Shown here piece after piece: positions 26,262-35,653 of a DNA stretch of 64,000 nt. Positions within the stretch are counted from its first letter, which is position 1; each line of letters opens with the position of its first letter. Source of the DNA: Spongiibacter thalassae (GTDB lineage Bacteria > Pseudomonadota > Gammaproteobacteria > Pseudomonadales > Spongiibacteraceae); assembly GCF_012272835.1 (NCBI RefSeq), contig NZ_JAAWWK010000002.1:1-64000 (forward strand), read 5' to 3'. The notes beneath the pieces were generated by a model. The model searched no databases. It was given only the letters and a program-made list of their open reading frames with translations, and was not told the DNA's origin. A program made the position numbers and the translations under genes.

Positions 26262-26920
26262 AGGCGATGATTTTGGCGGCGGGTCTGGGTGAGCGCATGC
26301 GGCCATTAACCGAGACCTGCCCCAAGCCGCTGCTGCGTGCGGGGGGAAAGTGCCTGATTGATTTCCACCTGGAAAAGCTCGCTACTGCCGGCTTTGCCGA
26401 GGTGGTGGTGAACAGCGCCTGGTTGTCGAAGCAGATCACCGACTATCTTGGCGATGGTGAGCGCTATGGTTTGCGCATTTTGCACTCGGTTGAGGGCGAG
26501 CCTCTGGAAACGGCGGGTGGGATTATCAAGGCCCTGCCCCTGCTCGGCGAGGAGCCCTTTCTGCTGGTGAACGGCGACATCTGGACGGATTTTGATTTTG
26601 CCCGTTTGAAAGACTGTCGCCCGGACTCGGCCCATTTGGTAATGGTTGATAATCCCCCCCACAACCCCGCTGGGGACTTTTCCCTGGGCGAGGGTGGGCG
26701 GCTGTGTCGCGGCGGCGATGCGGCACTGACCTTCAGTGGCATCAGCGTCTGGCAGCCGAGGTGTTTTGCCGGGCTGCCGGTGGCACGTATGGCGATGAAA
26801 CCCCGCTTCGACGAGGCCCTTGCCGAGGGCAGTCTGTCCGGGGAGTATTACTCGGGGCAGTGGTGGGACATCGGTACGCCGGAGCGCCTCGGCAATCTCG
26901 ATAGGTATTTACGCGGCTGA
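26258..26920 (+). CDS. murU: MurNAc-1-phosphate uridylyltransferase MurU
   Basis: Joins MurNAc-1-P and UTP to give UDP-MurNAc, completing the recycling bypass begun by AmgK and avoiding the fosfomycin-sensitive MurA step. 220 residues with the nucleotidyltransferase signature MILAAGLGERMRPLT, then PKPLLRAGGK, the metal-binding VNGDIW and the late YSGQWWDIGTPERL. The GTG start overlaps the amgK stop (GTGA). Confidence 0.94.
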   Translation: MKAMILAAGLGERMRPLTETCPKPLLRAGGKCLIDFHLEKLATAGFAEVVVNSAWLSKQITDYLGDGERYGLRILHSVEGEPLETAGGIIKALPLLGEEPFLLVNGDIWTDFDFARLKDCRPDSAHLVMVDNPPHNPAGDFSLGEGGRLCRGGDAALTFSGISVWQPRCFAGLPVARMAMKPRFDEALAEGSLSGEYYSGQWWDIGTPERLGNLDRYLRG

Positions 26921-26995
26921 GAAACAATGAAATTTGGCGTAAACTGAGCGGTTCGACCGCTACCGCATTATTAACTTTGACTACTGGATACAAGC

Positions 26996-27664
26996 ATGGC
27001 TGATTACTGGATCGCACCGTCTATTCTTTCCGCTGATTTCGCTCGCCTTGGTGAGGAGGTGGAGAACGTTCTGTCGGCCGGGGCTGATGTGGTGCACTTT
27101 GACGTGATGGACAACCATTACGTGCCCAATCTCACTATCGGGCCGATGGTGTGCAAGGCACTGCGCAATCACGGCATCAAGGCGCCTATTGATGTTCATC
27201 TGATGGTGTCGCCGGTCGATCGCCTGATTGGCGACTTTGCCGAGGCGGGGGCCAGCATTATTACTTTCCACCCCGATGCGTCTACCCATGTTGATCGCTC
27301 ATTGCAGATGATTCGCGATGCGGGCTGCAAGGCGGGACTGGTGCTGAACCCGGCAGTGGGGCCGGAGGTGCTGAAATACGTCATGGACAAGCTGGATATG
27401 GTGCTGTTGATGTCGGTGAACCCCGGCTTTGGCGGACAGAAATTTATCCCCAACACTCTGGATAAAGTGCGCGAAGTACGGGCGCTGATTGACGCCTCCG
27501 GCCGCGATATTCGCCTTGAGGTTGACGGCGGCATCTCGGCGAAAAACATAGCGGAAATCGCCGAAGCCGGGGCCGATACCTTTGTTGCCGGTTCGGCCAT
27601 TTTTAACGCCGATGACTACACCGAAGTGATCGACAAAATGCGTGCGGAGCTGGCTTCTGTATGA
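26996..27664 (+). CDS. rpe: Ribulose-phosphate 3-epimerase
   Basis: Interconverts ribulose-5-P and xylulose-5-P in the pentose phosphate pathway. 222 residues of TIM barrel: [16 protein letters not shown], the metal-binding [32 protein letters not shown] and LEVDGGI. A short hairpin (AGCGGT/ACCGCT at 26947-26961) lies between murU and this gene. It overlaps gph by four bases. Confidence 0.97.
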   Translation: MADYWIAPSILSADFARLGEEVENVLSAGADVVHFDVMDNHYVPNLTIGPMVCKALRNHGIKAPIDVHLMVSPVDRLIGDFAEAGASIITFHPDASTHVDRSLQMIRDAGCKAGLVLNPAVGPEVLKYVMDKLDMVLLMSVNPGFGGQKFIPNTLDKVREVRALIDASGRDIRLEVDGGISAKNIAEIAEAGADTFVAGSAIFNADDYTEVIDKMRAELASV

Positions 27665-28350
27665 GCCGACTGGCTGCGCTGCGCGCCCCACACACCCTGC
27701 GGGGCATTCTGTTTGATCTGGATGGCACGTTGGTTGACAGTGTGCCGGATCTCGCCTGGGCGCTGGACGAAGCGCTGCTCGCCTGTGGTTTCGCGGCGGC
27801 GGGGGTGGAGCGAGTGCGCGGTTGGGTGGGCAACGGTGCGGCCAAACTGGCCCAGCGGGCCACTGCCTGGGCGCTGTCGGTGGCGGAGGAGGCTGCGCCG
27901 GAGCATGAGGTCCAGCGGGTGTTGGAGTCGTTCTACGACTTCTACGCCAGCGACAGCAGCTCTCGCAGCCAGCTCTATCCCGGGGTGCGCGAGGCGCTGG
28001 CACATTGGTCCCAACTGGGACTAAAACTGGCCTGCGTAACCAATAAACCCGAGCGTTTTACCCACCCGATTTTGCGGGAATTTGCCATCGACCAATATAT
28101 GCCGGTGGTTGTCGGCGGCGATACCCTGCCTCAGCGCAAACCCGATCCTGCGCCCTTGCAGCACGCCTGCGAGCTGATGGGGCTGGCACCGGAAAATGTG
28201 GTGATGGTGGGGGATTCCGCCAACGATGTGGGTGCGGCGCGCGCTATCGCCATGCCAGTGGCCTGTGTCAGCTATGGCTACAACCATGGCGAGCCAGTCA
28301 GCGCGGCGCAGCCGGATATCCTCGTGGACCACTTTGCCGACCTGGTGTGA
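27661..28350 (+). CDS. gph: Phosphoglycolate phosphatase (HAD family)
   Basis: Removes phosphate from 2-phosphoglycolate. 229 residues with the HAD motifs [10 protein letters not shown] (nucleophile and acid Asp), VTNKPE, the motif III Lys in RKPDPAPL and motif [16 protein letters not shown]. The ATGA overlap with rpe indicates co-translation. The rpe-gph-trpE order is common in gammaproteobacteria. Confidence 0.95.
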   Translation: MSRLAALRAPHTLRGILFDLDGTLVDSVPDLAWALDEALLACGFAAAGVERVRGWVGNGAAKLAQRATAWALSVAEEAAPEHEVQRVLESFYDFYASDSSSRSQLYPGVREALAHWSQLGLKLACVTNKPERFTHPILREFAIDQYMPVVVGGDTLPQRKPDPAPLQHACELMGLAPENVVMVGDSANDVGAARAIAMPVACVSYGYNHGEPVSAAQPDILVDHFADLV

Positions 28351-28357
28351 GCGGTGG

Positions 28358-28942
28358 TCAGGGCTTGATATAGGCATAGCGCCGACACTGTTCCTGCCAC
28401 GCCAGCGGCAGGCAGTCGCAGTGCCTGGTCAGCATGTCCGGCTGAATATCGGTCAGGCTCATTAGTCTTTCTTCCAATGCCGTCTCGGTTTCGAGGGCGC
28501 CGTCGTGGCGTATATGGGCCACGTCGATGGCATGTTGATGCAGCAGAAAATGGGCAATCAACAGGCTGCGGTGGCAGGTTGCCGGATCCTTTTCCGCGCA
28601 CATCATGGCAATGCGAAAATCCTTGTCCATCCCGGCGAACAGCCGCTGAACACCGGTCAGAAAATGGTCGGCGGCTTGCAGGCGGCTGAACTGTACTTGC
28701 CCGTCAGCGTTGTAATGGGCGGGGTGGGGTGAGCGCGGGCCCAACTCCTCGCCCAGGTACACATAGGCAATATTGTGCTGCTTTAATGCCGCTGCCAGCG
28801 GTTCCCGGTGGAAGTCGTGGAAGGCGGGGCTGTAGGGCACCGAGCGAACATCGGCCACCGCCGTCACACCGTGGGTGTGAAGCTGGTCGATAAACACCTC
28901 GAGGGCTTTGGTGGCATAGCCGATGGAATAGAGACTGGGCAT
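28358..28942 (-). CDS. DUF488 family protein
   Basis: 194 residues with the family marks SIGYATKALEVFIDQL, VADVRSVPYSP, FHREPLAAALKQ, YLGEELG and the C-terminal MMCAEKDPATCHRSLLIA. The conserved cysteines and Arg suggest a catalytic or thiol-based site, but the family has no assigned function. It is inserted between gph and trpE on the opposite strand, convergent with gph. Confidence 0.88.
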   Translation of the reverse strand: MPSLYSIGYATKALEVFIDQLHTHGVTAVADVRSVPYSPAFHDFHREPLAAALKQHNIAYVYLGEELGPRSPHPAHYNADGQVQFSRLQAADHFLTGVQRLFAGMDKDFRIAMMCAEKDPATCHRSLLIAHFLLHQHAIDVAHIRHDGALETETALEERLMSLTDIQPDMLTRHCDCLPLAWQEQCRRYAYIKP

Positions 28943-29012
28943 GAGCGGGGAAATTACCAGTAAGGCCGCTGTGCTGTACAGTCCCGGCGGTGCAATCGGC
29001 GTATTTTGATGG

Positions 29013-29041
29013 TTTCGCCGATTTCCTTGCTCGGTTACAAT
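29013..29041 (+). promoter_or_regulatory. Candidate promoter of the trp operon
   Basis: A good -10 box TACAAT (29036-29041) has a poor -35 box TTTCGC (29013-29018) 17 bases before it. It lies about 150 bases upstream of the trpE start, which would leave a long leader. No better pair was found between the DUF488 gene and trpE. Confidence 0.35.
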
Positions 29042-29059
29042 GGGATTTAACGTGTGAAG

Positions 29060-29162
29060 ATGAGTCCGAGGAAATGGTGTACAGGGCCTGTGTAATCCGG
29101 TCGCTTGAAACCCGTCGATGGCGTGGCTAGAGCCAAGTTGCTTCCGACCTGTGGTCGGCTCT
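29060..29162 (+). promoter_or_regulatory. Possible trp leader: short ORF with Trp codon and alternative hairpins
   Basis: An ATG at 29060 opens an 11-codon frame (MSPRKWCTGPV, TAA at 29093-29095) with one tryptophan codon. Downstream, AGAGCC (29129-29134) can pair with GGCTCT (29157-29162), and CCGACC (29144-29149) can pair with GGTCGG (29153-29158). The two right-hand arms share two bases, so the hairpins exclude each other. This is the general shape of an attenuator. Against it, there is only one Trp codon, no clear ribosome site and no T-run. Confidence 0.3.
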
Positions 29163-29192
29163 CTGTCTATCGATTAATTCCAAGGATTCATC

Positions 29193-30686
29193 ATGAACGA
29201 CCAGCGATTTTCTGAACTGGCCAAGCACAACTATCAGCGTATCCCCGTTTACCGCGATGTGCTTGCCGACCTCGATACCCCTGTCAGTGCCTATCTGAAA
29301 CTGGCTGATGGCCCCAATAGCTTCCTGTTTGAATCGGTTCACGGCGGTGAAAAATGGGGGCGTTATTCAATTATTGGTCTGCCCGCGCGCACGGTGCTGC
29401 GTGCCAACGGTAATCAGGTGGCCATCTACCGCGACGGCCAATTGCAGGAAGAACATCACTGCGATGATCCACTGGCATTTGTCGAGGCCTTTCAGGCTCG
29501 TTACCAGGTGCCCGACCTGCCGGAATTGCCCGCGTTCTACGGCGGACTGGTGGGGTATTTCGCCTACGACAGCGTGCGCTATGTCGAGCGCAAACTGCAG
29601 GCCAGCACACCTGAGGATGTCATTGGCACACCGGACATCCTGTTGATGGTCGCCGAAGAAGTGCTGGTGTTCGACAATCTGTCGGGTATCGTCAAATTGA
29701 TTACCCATGTTGACCCGGCCAGTGCCGATGCCTATCAGCAGGCCCAGGCCCGCCTCGATGTGCTGGAGGCGCAGATGAGAGAGGCTGTGGTGCGCCTGCC
29801 CGAGCTTGATCTCGCCGCCGAAGGCATTGCGGAGTCCGATTTTGTCTCCAGTTTTGGCGAAGACAACTTCAAGCAGGCGGTGGAAAAGGTACGGGAATAT
29901 GTTCTCGCCGGCGATACCATGCAAGTGGTGTTATCCCAGCGTCTGAGTATTCCCTTCACTGCGTCGCCGTTGAATTTCTACCGAGCGCTGCGCCACCTTA
30001 ATCCGTCGCCATATATGTACTTCCTCAACCTGGAAGACTTTCATATTGTCGGCTCGTCGCCGGAGATTCTGGCGCGCCTGGAGCATGGTGAGGTGACCGT
30101 GCGCCCAATCGCCGGTACCCGTCGTCGCGGTCACACCGAGCAGGAAGACCAGGCGCTGGAGGCCGAACTGCTGGCCGACCCCAAGGAAATTGCCGAGCAT
30201 CTGATGCTGATTGATCTGGGGCGTAATGATGTCGGCCGGGTTGCGCAGACCGGCTCTGTGGTACTCAGCGACAAAATGGTGGTCGAGCGATACTCCCACG
30301 TGATGCATATCGTGTCGAATGTGACCGCGCAGGTGCGCGAGGGCACCAGTGCGATGGATGTGCTCAGGGCAACATTGCCCGCCGGTACCCTGAGCGGTGC
30401 ACCGAAGGTGCGGGCGATGGAAATTATTGATGAGCTGGAGTCGGTGAAGCGCGGTGTCTACGGCGGTGCCATCGGTTATATGTCCTGGAATGGCAATATG
30501 GACACGGCGATTGCCATCCGCACCGCAGTAATAAAAGATGATCGCCTGCATATTCAGGCGGGGGCCGGAATCGTGGCTGACTCCCAGCCGCGACTGGAGT
30601 GGAAGGAAACCATGAATAAGGCTCGCGCGGTGTTTCGTGCCGCGGCGATGGTACAGCCCGCCCACGCTGACCAGGAGGATCGCTGA
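29193..30686 (+). CDS. trpE: Anthranilate synthase component I
   Basis: Forms anthranilate from chorismate with ammonia supplied by TrpG. 497 residues with the N-terminal feedback-binding region ([20 protein letters not shown]), and the chorismate-binding half with [41 protein letters not shown] and [13 protein letters not shown]. The stop overlaps the trpG ATG by one base. First gene of the trpEGDC operon. Confidence 0.97.
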   Translation: MNDQRFSELAKHNYQRIPVYRDVLADLDTPVSAYLKLADGPNSFLFESVHGGEKWGRYSIIGLPARTVLRANGNQVAIYRDGQLQEEHHCDDPLAFVEAFQARYQVPDLPELPAFYGGLVGYFAYDSVRYVERKLQASTPEDVIGTPDILLMVAEEVLVFDNLSGIVKLITHVDPASADAYQQAQARLDVLEAQMREAVVRLPELDLAAEGIAESDFVSSFGEDNFKQAVEKVREYVLAGDTMQVVLSQRLSIPFTASPLNFYRALRHLNPSPYMYFLNLEDFHIVGSSPEILARLEHGEVTVRPIAGTRRRGHTEQEDQALEAELLADPKEIAEHLMLIDLGRNDVGRVAQTGSVVLSDKMVVERYSHVMHIVSNVTAQVREGTSAMDVLRATLPAGTLSGAPKVRAMEIIDELESVKRGVYGGAIGYMSWNGNMDTAIAIRTAVIKDDRLHIQAGAGIVADSQPRLEWKETMNKARAVFRAAAMVQPAHADQEDR

Positions 30687-31270
30687 TGTTACTGATGATC
30701 GATAATTACGACTCCTTTACCTACAACGTGGTGCAATACCTTGCCGAGTTGGGTGCCGATGTTGTGGTGCGGCGCAACGACGAGATCAGTGTTGCCGAAA
30801 TAGAGGCGATGGCGCCCAGTCACCTGGTGATTTCCCCTGGCCCCTGTACCCCGAATGAGGCGGGTATTTCGATGGCTGCGATCGAGGCCTTTGCCGGGAA
30901 AATACCGGTTCTCGGTGTGTGTCTGGGACATCAAAGTATAGGCCAGGTGTTTGGCGGCCAGATCGTGCGGGCGCGGCAGGTGATGCACGGCAAAACCTCG
31001 GCGATGCACCACAGCGATGTGGGGGTGTTCAAGGGCTTGAACAACCCGCTGACGGCAACCCGTTACCACTCGCTGGTGATCGATAAAAACAGCCTGCCGG
31101 ATTGCCTTGAGGTTACCGCCTGGACGGTGGATGAGCACGGCGACATGGACGAAATAATGGGCGTGCGCCACACCAGTCTGGATGTCGAGGGGGTGCAGTT
31201 TCACCCGGAGTCCATTCTGTCGGAACAGGGCCACGAGTTGCTGCGGAATTTTTTGGAGCGTAAGCCATGA
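30686..31270 (+). CDS. trpG: Anthranilate synthase component II (glutamine amidotransferase)
   Basis: Releases ammonia from glutamine for TrpE. 194 residues with the class I amidotransferase triad: Cys in [10 protein letters not shown], and His/Glu in FHPESIL. Start [14 protein letters not shown] is canonical. Overlaps trpE by one base and trpD by four. In some bacteria this subunit is shared with p-aminobenzoate synthase; no pabB is seen here. Confidence 0.97.
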   Translation: MLLMIDNYDSFTYNVVQYLAELGADVVVRRNDEISVAEIEAMAPSHLVISPGPCTPNEAGISMAAIEAFAGKIPVLGVCLGHQSIGQVFGGQIVRARQVMHGKTSAMHHSDVGVFKGLNNPLTATRYHSLVIDKNSLPDCLEVTAWTVDEHGDMDEIMGVRHTSLDVEGVQFHPESILSEQGHELLRNFLERKP

Positions 31271-32325
31271 GCACAAACGAGCAGGCGATGGATATCAAGG
31301 GCGCGATCGGCCGAGTGGTGGAGCGATTGGATCTGAGCACCGAGGAAATGATCGCGGTGATGCGGGACGTGATGACCGGGCAATGTAGCGACGCTCAGAT
31401 TGGCGCGTTTCTGATCGGTCTGCGCATGAAAAGCGAAACCATTGATGAAATCGAAGGTGCCGCGCGGGTAATGCGTGAACTCGCCAGCCCGGTGGATATT
31501 TCCGGTCTTGACCACGTAGTGGATATCGTCGGCACCGGTGGCGACGGGGCGAATCTGTTCAATGTTTCGTCGGCGAGCAGTTTTGTTGCGGCGGCGGCGG
31601 GGGCACGGGTAGCCAAGCACGGCAATCGCTCGGTGTCCTCGAAAAGTGGTAGCGCAGACCTGCTGGAAAGCGCGGGGATTCGCCTGGACATCGACGCTGG
31701 CGAAGTCGAGCGTTGTATTCGCGAGGTCGGCCTTGGTTTTATGTTTGCGGTCAACCATCACAGCGCCATGAGGCACGCCATTGGGCCGCGCCGGGAAATT
31801 GGCCAGCGCACCATTTTCAATATCCTCGGGCCGCTAACCAATCCCGCCGGAGTGAAAAACCTCTTGTTGGGTGTGTTCAGCGCTGAATTGTGCCGCCCTA
31901 TGGCGGAGGTGCTGCAGCGCCTGGGGGCCGAGCGTGCGCTGGTTGTACACTCCGGTGATGGCCTGGATGAAATCAGTCTGGCTGCGCCGACCAAGGTGGC
32001 GGAGCTGCGCGACGGTGCCATCGTGGAGTATCAGCTGATCCCCGAAGATGTTGGGCTGATCAGCCAGAGTCTGATTGGTCTGGATGTGGTGGATAGCGCG
32101 CAGTCGCTGGCACTGATTCGCGATGCGCTGGGTGAACGTGCCACCGACGCAGGCCGCAAGGCCGCCGATATGGTTGCCCTGAACGCCGGTGCGGCATTGT
32201 ATGTCGCGGGGGTGGTAAGCAGCCTTAAACTGGGAGTCAGCCTGGCGGAAGACGTGATTCACGGCGGCCAGGCGCTGGAAAAAATGGGTGAGCTGGCGGC
32301 GTTCAGCCAGGGGTTGAAAGAGTGA
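31267..32325 (+). CDS. trpD: Anthranilate phosphoribosyltransferase
   Basis: Couples anthranilate to PRPP. 352 residues with the PRPP loop [17 protein letters not shown], the [15 protein letters not shown] motif, and GPLTNPAG. An 11-residue tail before [10 protein letters not shown] is normal. ATGA overlap with trpG. Confidence 0.97.
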   Translation: MSTNEQAMDIKGAIGRVVERLDLSTEEMIAVMRDVMTGQCSDAQIGAFLIGLRMKSETIDEIEGAARVMRELASPVDISGLDHVVDIVGTGGDGANLFNVSSASSFVAAAAGARVAKHGNRSVSSKSGSADLLESAGIRLDIDAGEVERCIREVGLGFMFAVNHHSAMRHAIGPRREIGQRTIFNILGPLTNPAGVKNLLLGVFSAELCRPMAEVLQRLGAERALVVHSGDGLDEISLAAPTKVAELRDGAIVEYQLIPEDVGLISQSLIGLDVVDSAQSLALIRDALGERATDAGRKAADMVALNAGAALYVAGVVSSLKLGVSLAEDVIHGGQALEKMGELAAFSQGLKE

Positions 32326-32335
32326 GATACGCAGC

Positions 32336-33130
32336 ATGAGTTTGCCGACGGTACTGGAACGGATTATTGAGCGTAAGTTTGAAGAAGTTGGCGAGCGGGA
32401 AAAACAGCGTTCAGTGAGCCAGCTCCAGGACGATATTATCACTGCGAGCCCAGTGCGGGGTTTTGTGCAGGCAATCGCCAATAATATCGCCGCCGGGCGC
32501 TCTGCGGTGATTGCCGAAGTGAAAAAAGCCTCGCCATCCAAGGGAGTGATTCGCGAGCATTTTCAGCCAGCGGAGATCGCCTGCAGCTATGAAAAGGGTG
32601 GGGCAACCTGCCTGTCGGTACTCACCGATGCGGATTTTTTTCAGGGCAGTGAAGCCTATTTGCAGCAGGCTCGGGAGGCTTGCAGCCTGCCGGTAATCCG
32701 CAAGGATTTTATTGTTGACCCCTATCAGGTATATGAGGCCCGCGCGATTGGCGCCGACTGTATTTTGCTGATCGCCGCCGCGCTGAGCGACGGCAAAATG
32801 GCAGAGCTGAACACCATCGCCCAGGCGCTGGGAATGGATGTGCTGATTGAAGTACACAACGCCGATGAACTGGCCAGAACCCTCCCTCTGGGCAATCGGT
32901 TGATAGGCATCAACAACCGCAACCTGCACAACTTCGATACCAGCCTGAGCACGACCTACGACCTGCTCGACAGCATCAGCGATCAGCATATTGTGGTGAC
33001 CGAAAGCGGCATTCACCGTCGCGAAGACGTTGCTGCCATGCGCGAGCACGGGGTCAATGCGTTTCTGGTCGGCGAGGCGTTCATGCGAGCTGAGGAGCCG
33101 GGTGAGAAGCTGGCAGAAATGTTTGCCTGA
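32336..33130 (+). CDS. trpC: Indole-3-glycerol phosphate synthase
   Basis: Closes the indole ring from CdRP. 264 residues, a mono-functional TIM barrel: [27 protein letters not shown] (catalytic Lys), [40 protein letters not shown] and VTESGI. There is no fused trpF domain, as in pseudomonads. Last gene of the operon; no clear terminator follows. Confidence 0.97.
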   Translation: MSLPTVLERIIERKFEEVGEREKQRSVSQLQDDIITASPVRGFVQAIANNIAAGRSAVIAEVKKASPSKGVIREHFQPAEIACSYEKGGATCLSVLTDADFFQGSEAYLQQAREACSLPVIRKDFIVDPYQVYEARAIGADCILLIAAALSDGKMAELNTIAQALGMDVLIEVHNADELARTLPLGNRLIGINNRNLHNFDTSLSTTYDLLDSISDQHIVVTESGIHRREDVAAMREHGVNAFLVGEAFMRAEEPGEKLAEMFA

Positions 33131-33269
33131 AGGACGAGTCTGCTTGAAACCAGGTGAGGCGAGACGCCAGCTGCGAGGGTGAAGGCGCGCAAACCTCCCG
33201 CAGCGGCGTTAAAGTATAATATTTCAGCTTGTCACACTTGACATACTTCGGCTCAAGGACAAACTTTTT

Positions 33270-33331
33270 CTAGCGTCTAGCGTCTAGCGTCTAGCGTCTA
33301 GCGTCTAGCGTCTAGCGTCTAGCGTCTAGCG
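33270..33331. repeat. 7-bp tandem repeat (CTAGCGT), almost nine copies
   Basis: Eight perfect copies of CTAGCGT plus six bases of a ninth form a 62-bp array. On the vfr strand the unit reads ACGCTAG, and the vfr TAG stop codon (33326-33328) is inside the last unit. A unit length of seven and identical copies suggest replication slippage, so copy number probably varies between strains. No coding consequence is expected, since the array lies after the stop. Confidence 0.95.
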
Positions 33332-33964
33332 CGTCCCGTAGACCACCATAGTCTTACCCTTCACATTGACCAGCCCCTGTTCTTCCAGGGTCTTCAATAC
33401 ACGGCCCACCATTTCACGGGAGCAGCCGACGATGCGGCCGATTTCCTGGCGGGTAATCTTGATCTGCATACCGTCGGGGTGGGTCATTGCATCGGGTTGT
33501 TTGCACAGATCCAACAGGGTGTGGGCAACACGGCCGGTTACATCGAGAAACGCCAGGTCACCAACCTTGCGGGTGGTCAGGCGCAGGCGCTTGGCCATTT
33601 GCTTGCCCAGGGCAAGAAGAATATCGGGGTATTGGTCGCGCAGCTCGCGGAATTTGCTGTAGCTGATTTCTGCAATTTCGCACTCGGTTCGGCTTTTTAC
33701 CCAGGCACTGCGCGTCGGCGGAATTGTCTCGTCAAATACGCCCATTTCGCCAAAAAAATCGCCCTTGTTAAGATAGGCGACAATCATCTCACGTCCGTCG
33801 TCGTCCTCGATAATAACGGTAACGGAACCCTCGATGATGTAATACAGCGCGTCACTGTCGTCGCCGGCATAAATCAAGGTGCTCTTTGACGGGTGACGTC
33901 GGCGATGGCAGTGGGCAAGGAAATCGTCGAGTTTTGGTATTTCTGGTTTTGGGGCTTGGAACAC
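33326..33964 (-). CDS. vfr: Cyclic AMP receptor protein (Vfr/Crp type)
   Basis: Global transcription regulator that binds DNA when loaded with cAMP. 212 residues: cyclic-nucleotide domain with the phosphate cassette [12 protein letters not shown]...PTRSAWV, a long dimer helix, and a C-terminal winged helix with [27 protein letters not shown]. It starts with GTG at 33964, with GAGAG upstream. The position between trpC and an OsmC gene is that of P. aeruginosa vfr. A class III cyclase gene in the same window (from 5938) is a possible source of its ligand. Confidence 0.94.
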   Translation of the reverse strand: MFQAPKPEIPKLDDFLAHCHRRRHPSKSTLIYAGDDSDALYYIIEGSVTVIIEDDDGREMIVAYLNKGDFFGEMGVFDETIPPTRSAWVKSRTECEIAEISYSKFRELRDQYPDILLALGKQMAKRLRLTTRKVGDLAFLDVTGRVAHTLLDLCKQPDAMTHPDGMQIKITRQEIGRIVGCSREMVGRVLKTLEEQGLVNVKGKTMVVYGTR

Positions 33965-34115
33965 AGAATCGTCTCTCGATTAATTAACTGTTATGGGCGA
34001 TATGCCGCTCTCGCAGCGGCCGCCCTAGTATGCCCCGCTTTACCGCCAATGGCGAGCCTGAGTGGGGACGCTGTGCTAAACTTGCGGCGTTTTTGTGAAT
34101 CGCAGTGGGGTTGAA

Positions 34116-34538
34116 ATGAAAGCTACAGTTAAATGGGTTGACGGCGCAATGTTCCTCGGCGAATCCGGGAGCGGCCACAGTGTCGTAATGGATGGGCCGG
34201 AAGATCACGGTGGCCGGAATATGGGCGTGCGCCCCATGGAAATGCTGTTGCTGGGCATGGGCGGTTGCGCCAGCTTTGATGTGATGAGCATGCTGCAGAA
34301 ATCCCGTCAGCAGGTGCAGGACTGCCGCTGCGAGCTGGAGGCTGAGCGAGTTGACGCCGTGCCAGCGGTGTTTGAAAAGATTCACCTGCGTTTTGTGGTT
34401 AGCGGCAAAAAACTCAAGGAAGCTCATGTGAAACGCGCGGTGGAACTGTCCGCTGAAAAGTACTGCTCCGCCTCCATCATGATGGAAAAGGCGGGTGTTG
34501 CAATTACCCACAGCTATGACATTGTCGAAGTGGAGTGA
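34116..34538 (+). CDS. OsmC family protein
   Basis: About 140 residues of OsmC/YhfA type: RPMEMLLLGMGGCASFDVMSML with a conserved Cys, and a second Cys in SAEKYCSASIMM. These pairs act as peroxidatic and resolving thiols in characterised members, so a role in organic hydroperoxide defence is possible. The ATG at 34116 has GGGG upstream; a GTG at 34095 is rejected. Divergent from vfr, as in Pseudomonas. Confidence 0.9.
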   Translation: MKATVKWVDGAMFLGESGSGHSVVMDGPEDHGGRNMGVRPMEMLLLGMGGCASFDVMSMLQKSRQQVQDCRCELEAERVDAVPAVFEKIHLRFVVSGKKLKEAHVKRAVELSAEKYCSASIMMEKAGVAITHSYDIVEVE

Positions 34539-34542
34539 CATT

Positions 34543-34944
34543 GTGCAACGACCCAACGCTCACGGCGGCCTGCGCCACATTGCCCTGTTTGTAGAGAACT
34601 TTGACGACACGCTCAAATTCTATGTAGAGCTGCTGGGAATGGCGGTTGAGTGGCAGCCGGATGAGGATAACTACTACCTGTGTTCAGGCGCCGACAACCT
34701 GGCGTTGCACCGCTACAAAGGGGAGGCTCGGCCTCCCGCGGCGCAGCGTCTGGATCACATTGGTTTTATTCTGAAGACACCGGAAGATGTTGATGCCTGG
34801 CACGATTATTTGCTGGCACATCAGGTGCGCATTACGACTCAACCGAAAACCCATCGGGACGGCGCGCGCAGTTTTTACTGCTTTGATCCCGACGGCAATG
34901 TGGTGCAAATGATTTACCATCCGCCGATTGCCGGCAGGGTCTGA
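34543..34944 (+). CDS. VOC (glyoxalase/bleomycin-resistance) superfamily protein
   Basis: About 133 residues with paired beta-alpha-beta modules: GGLRHIALFVENFDDTLKFYVELLGM, LDHIGFILKTPEDVDAW and the metal-site glutamate region RSFYCFDPDGNVVQMIY. The GTG at 34543 is chosen because GGAG lies seven bases before it and the upstream frame is inside osmC. The substrate cannot be predicted. The stop is 14 bases from convergent coq7. Confidence 0.87.
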   Translation: MQRPNAHGGLRHIALFVENFDDTLKFYVELLGMAVEWQPDEDNYYLCSGADNLALHRYKGEARPPAAQRLDHIGFILKTPEDVDAWHDYLLAHQVRITTQPKTHRDGARSFYCFDPDGNVVQMIYHPPIAGRV

Positions 34945-34958
34945 GCTGCTGTTCGACC

Positions 34959-35600
34959 CTACAGGTGGAAGGTGGTCTTGGTCATTACTCTGGAAAGCAG
35001 TGTCATGGCTCTTTTGACCGGCGGCGGAAAATCGACGCCCCCGGCCTCCAGTGCGTGTGTGGCGTGGGCGGCCTCGTCTTCCAGCATTTGACGCAGTATC
35101 GCCCGGGACTTTTCGTCCTCCTTCGGGAGGGTGTTCAGGTGCTCGCGCAAGTGCTCGCACACCTGTTCTTCCGTTGCTGCGACAAAACCCAGACTGACAC
35201 GGTCGCTGATCGCCCCGGCGAGGGCGCCAATGGCGAAGGAGCCAGCGTAAAACAGCGGGTTCAGGCTGCTGGTATGGCTGCCGAGTTCAGCGAGGCGCTG
35301 CTCGCACCAGGCGAGGTGGTCGATCTCCTCGTCGGCGGCGGAGGTCATGCTGTCTTTGATGCGGGGGTTGTTGGTGGTCAAGGCCTGGCCTTGATAGAGG
35401 GCCTGTGCACAGACTTCGCCGGTGTGGTTGACACGCATCAGTCCCGCGGCAAGGCGGCGCTGATGGGCTGGGCTGTCGTCGCGGGCCAGGCCGCTTGCCG
35501 GGTTGGGGCGTTGGGCCGTGGCACTGCCGCGCACCAGGGTTTTCAGACCCCGGTCGGCGCCGATCAACAGTCGATCCAATGGGCTCATCACTCGGTTCAT
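34959..35600 (-). CDS. coq7: 3-demethoxyubiquinol 3-hydroxylase Coq7
   Basis: Di-iron monooxygenase performing the last hydroxylation in ubiquinone synthesis. 213 residues; iron ligands lie in [41 protein letters not shown] and [11 protein letters not shown]. The start at 35600 ([12 protein letters not shown]) has GGAGGA upstream; the frame extends to 35717, but that part is not homologous. It lies beyond OsmC/VOC as in the Pseudomonas vfr region, where speD is between; speD is not seen here. Confidence 0.95.
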   Translation of the reverse strand: MNRVMSPLDRLLIGADRGLKTLVRGSATAQRPNPASGLARDDSPAHQRRLAAGLMRVNHTGEVCAQALYQGQALTTNNPRIKDSMTSAADEEIDHLAWCEQRLAELGSHTSSLNPLFYAGSFAIGALAGAISDRVSLGFVAATEEQVCEHLREHLNTLPKEDEKSRAILRQMLEDEAAHATHALEAGGVDFPPPVKRAMTLLSRVMTKTTFHL

Positions 35601-35653
35601 GTACGTTCCTCCAGGGAGCCATTGTACGATATTTGTTGCCGTCGCCCCACGGT

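Noticed and set aside
26947-26961. Hairpin AGCGGT/ACCGCT as a murU terminator
   Set aside because: The stem is only six base pairs and no T-run follows, so termination cannot be claimed.
33270-33331. Regular repeat array that might suggest CRISPR
   Set aside because: The units are 7 bp and contiguous with no spacers, so it is a simple tandem repeat.
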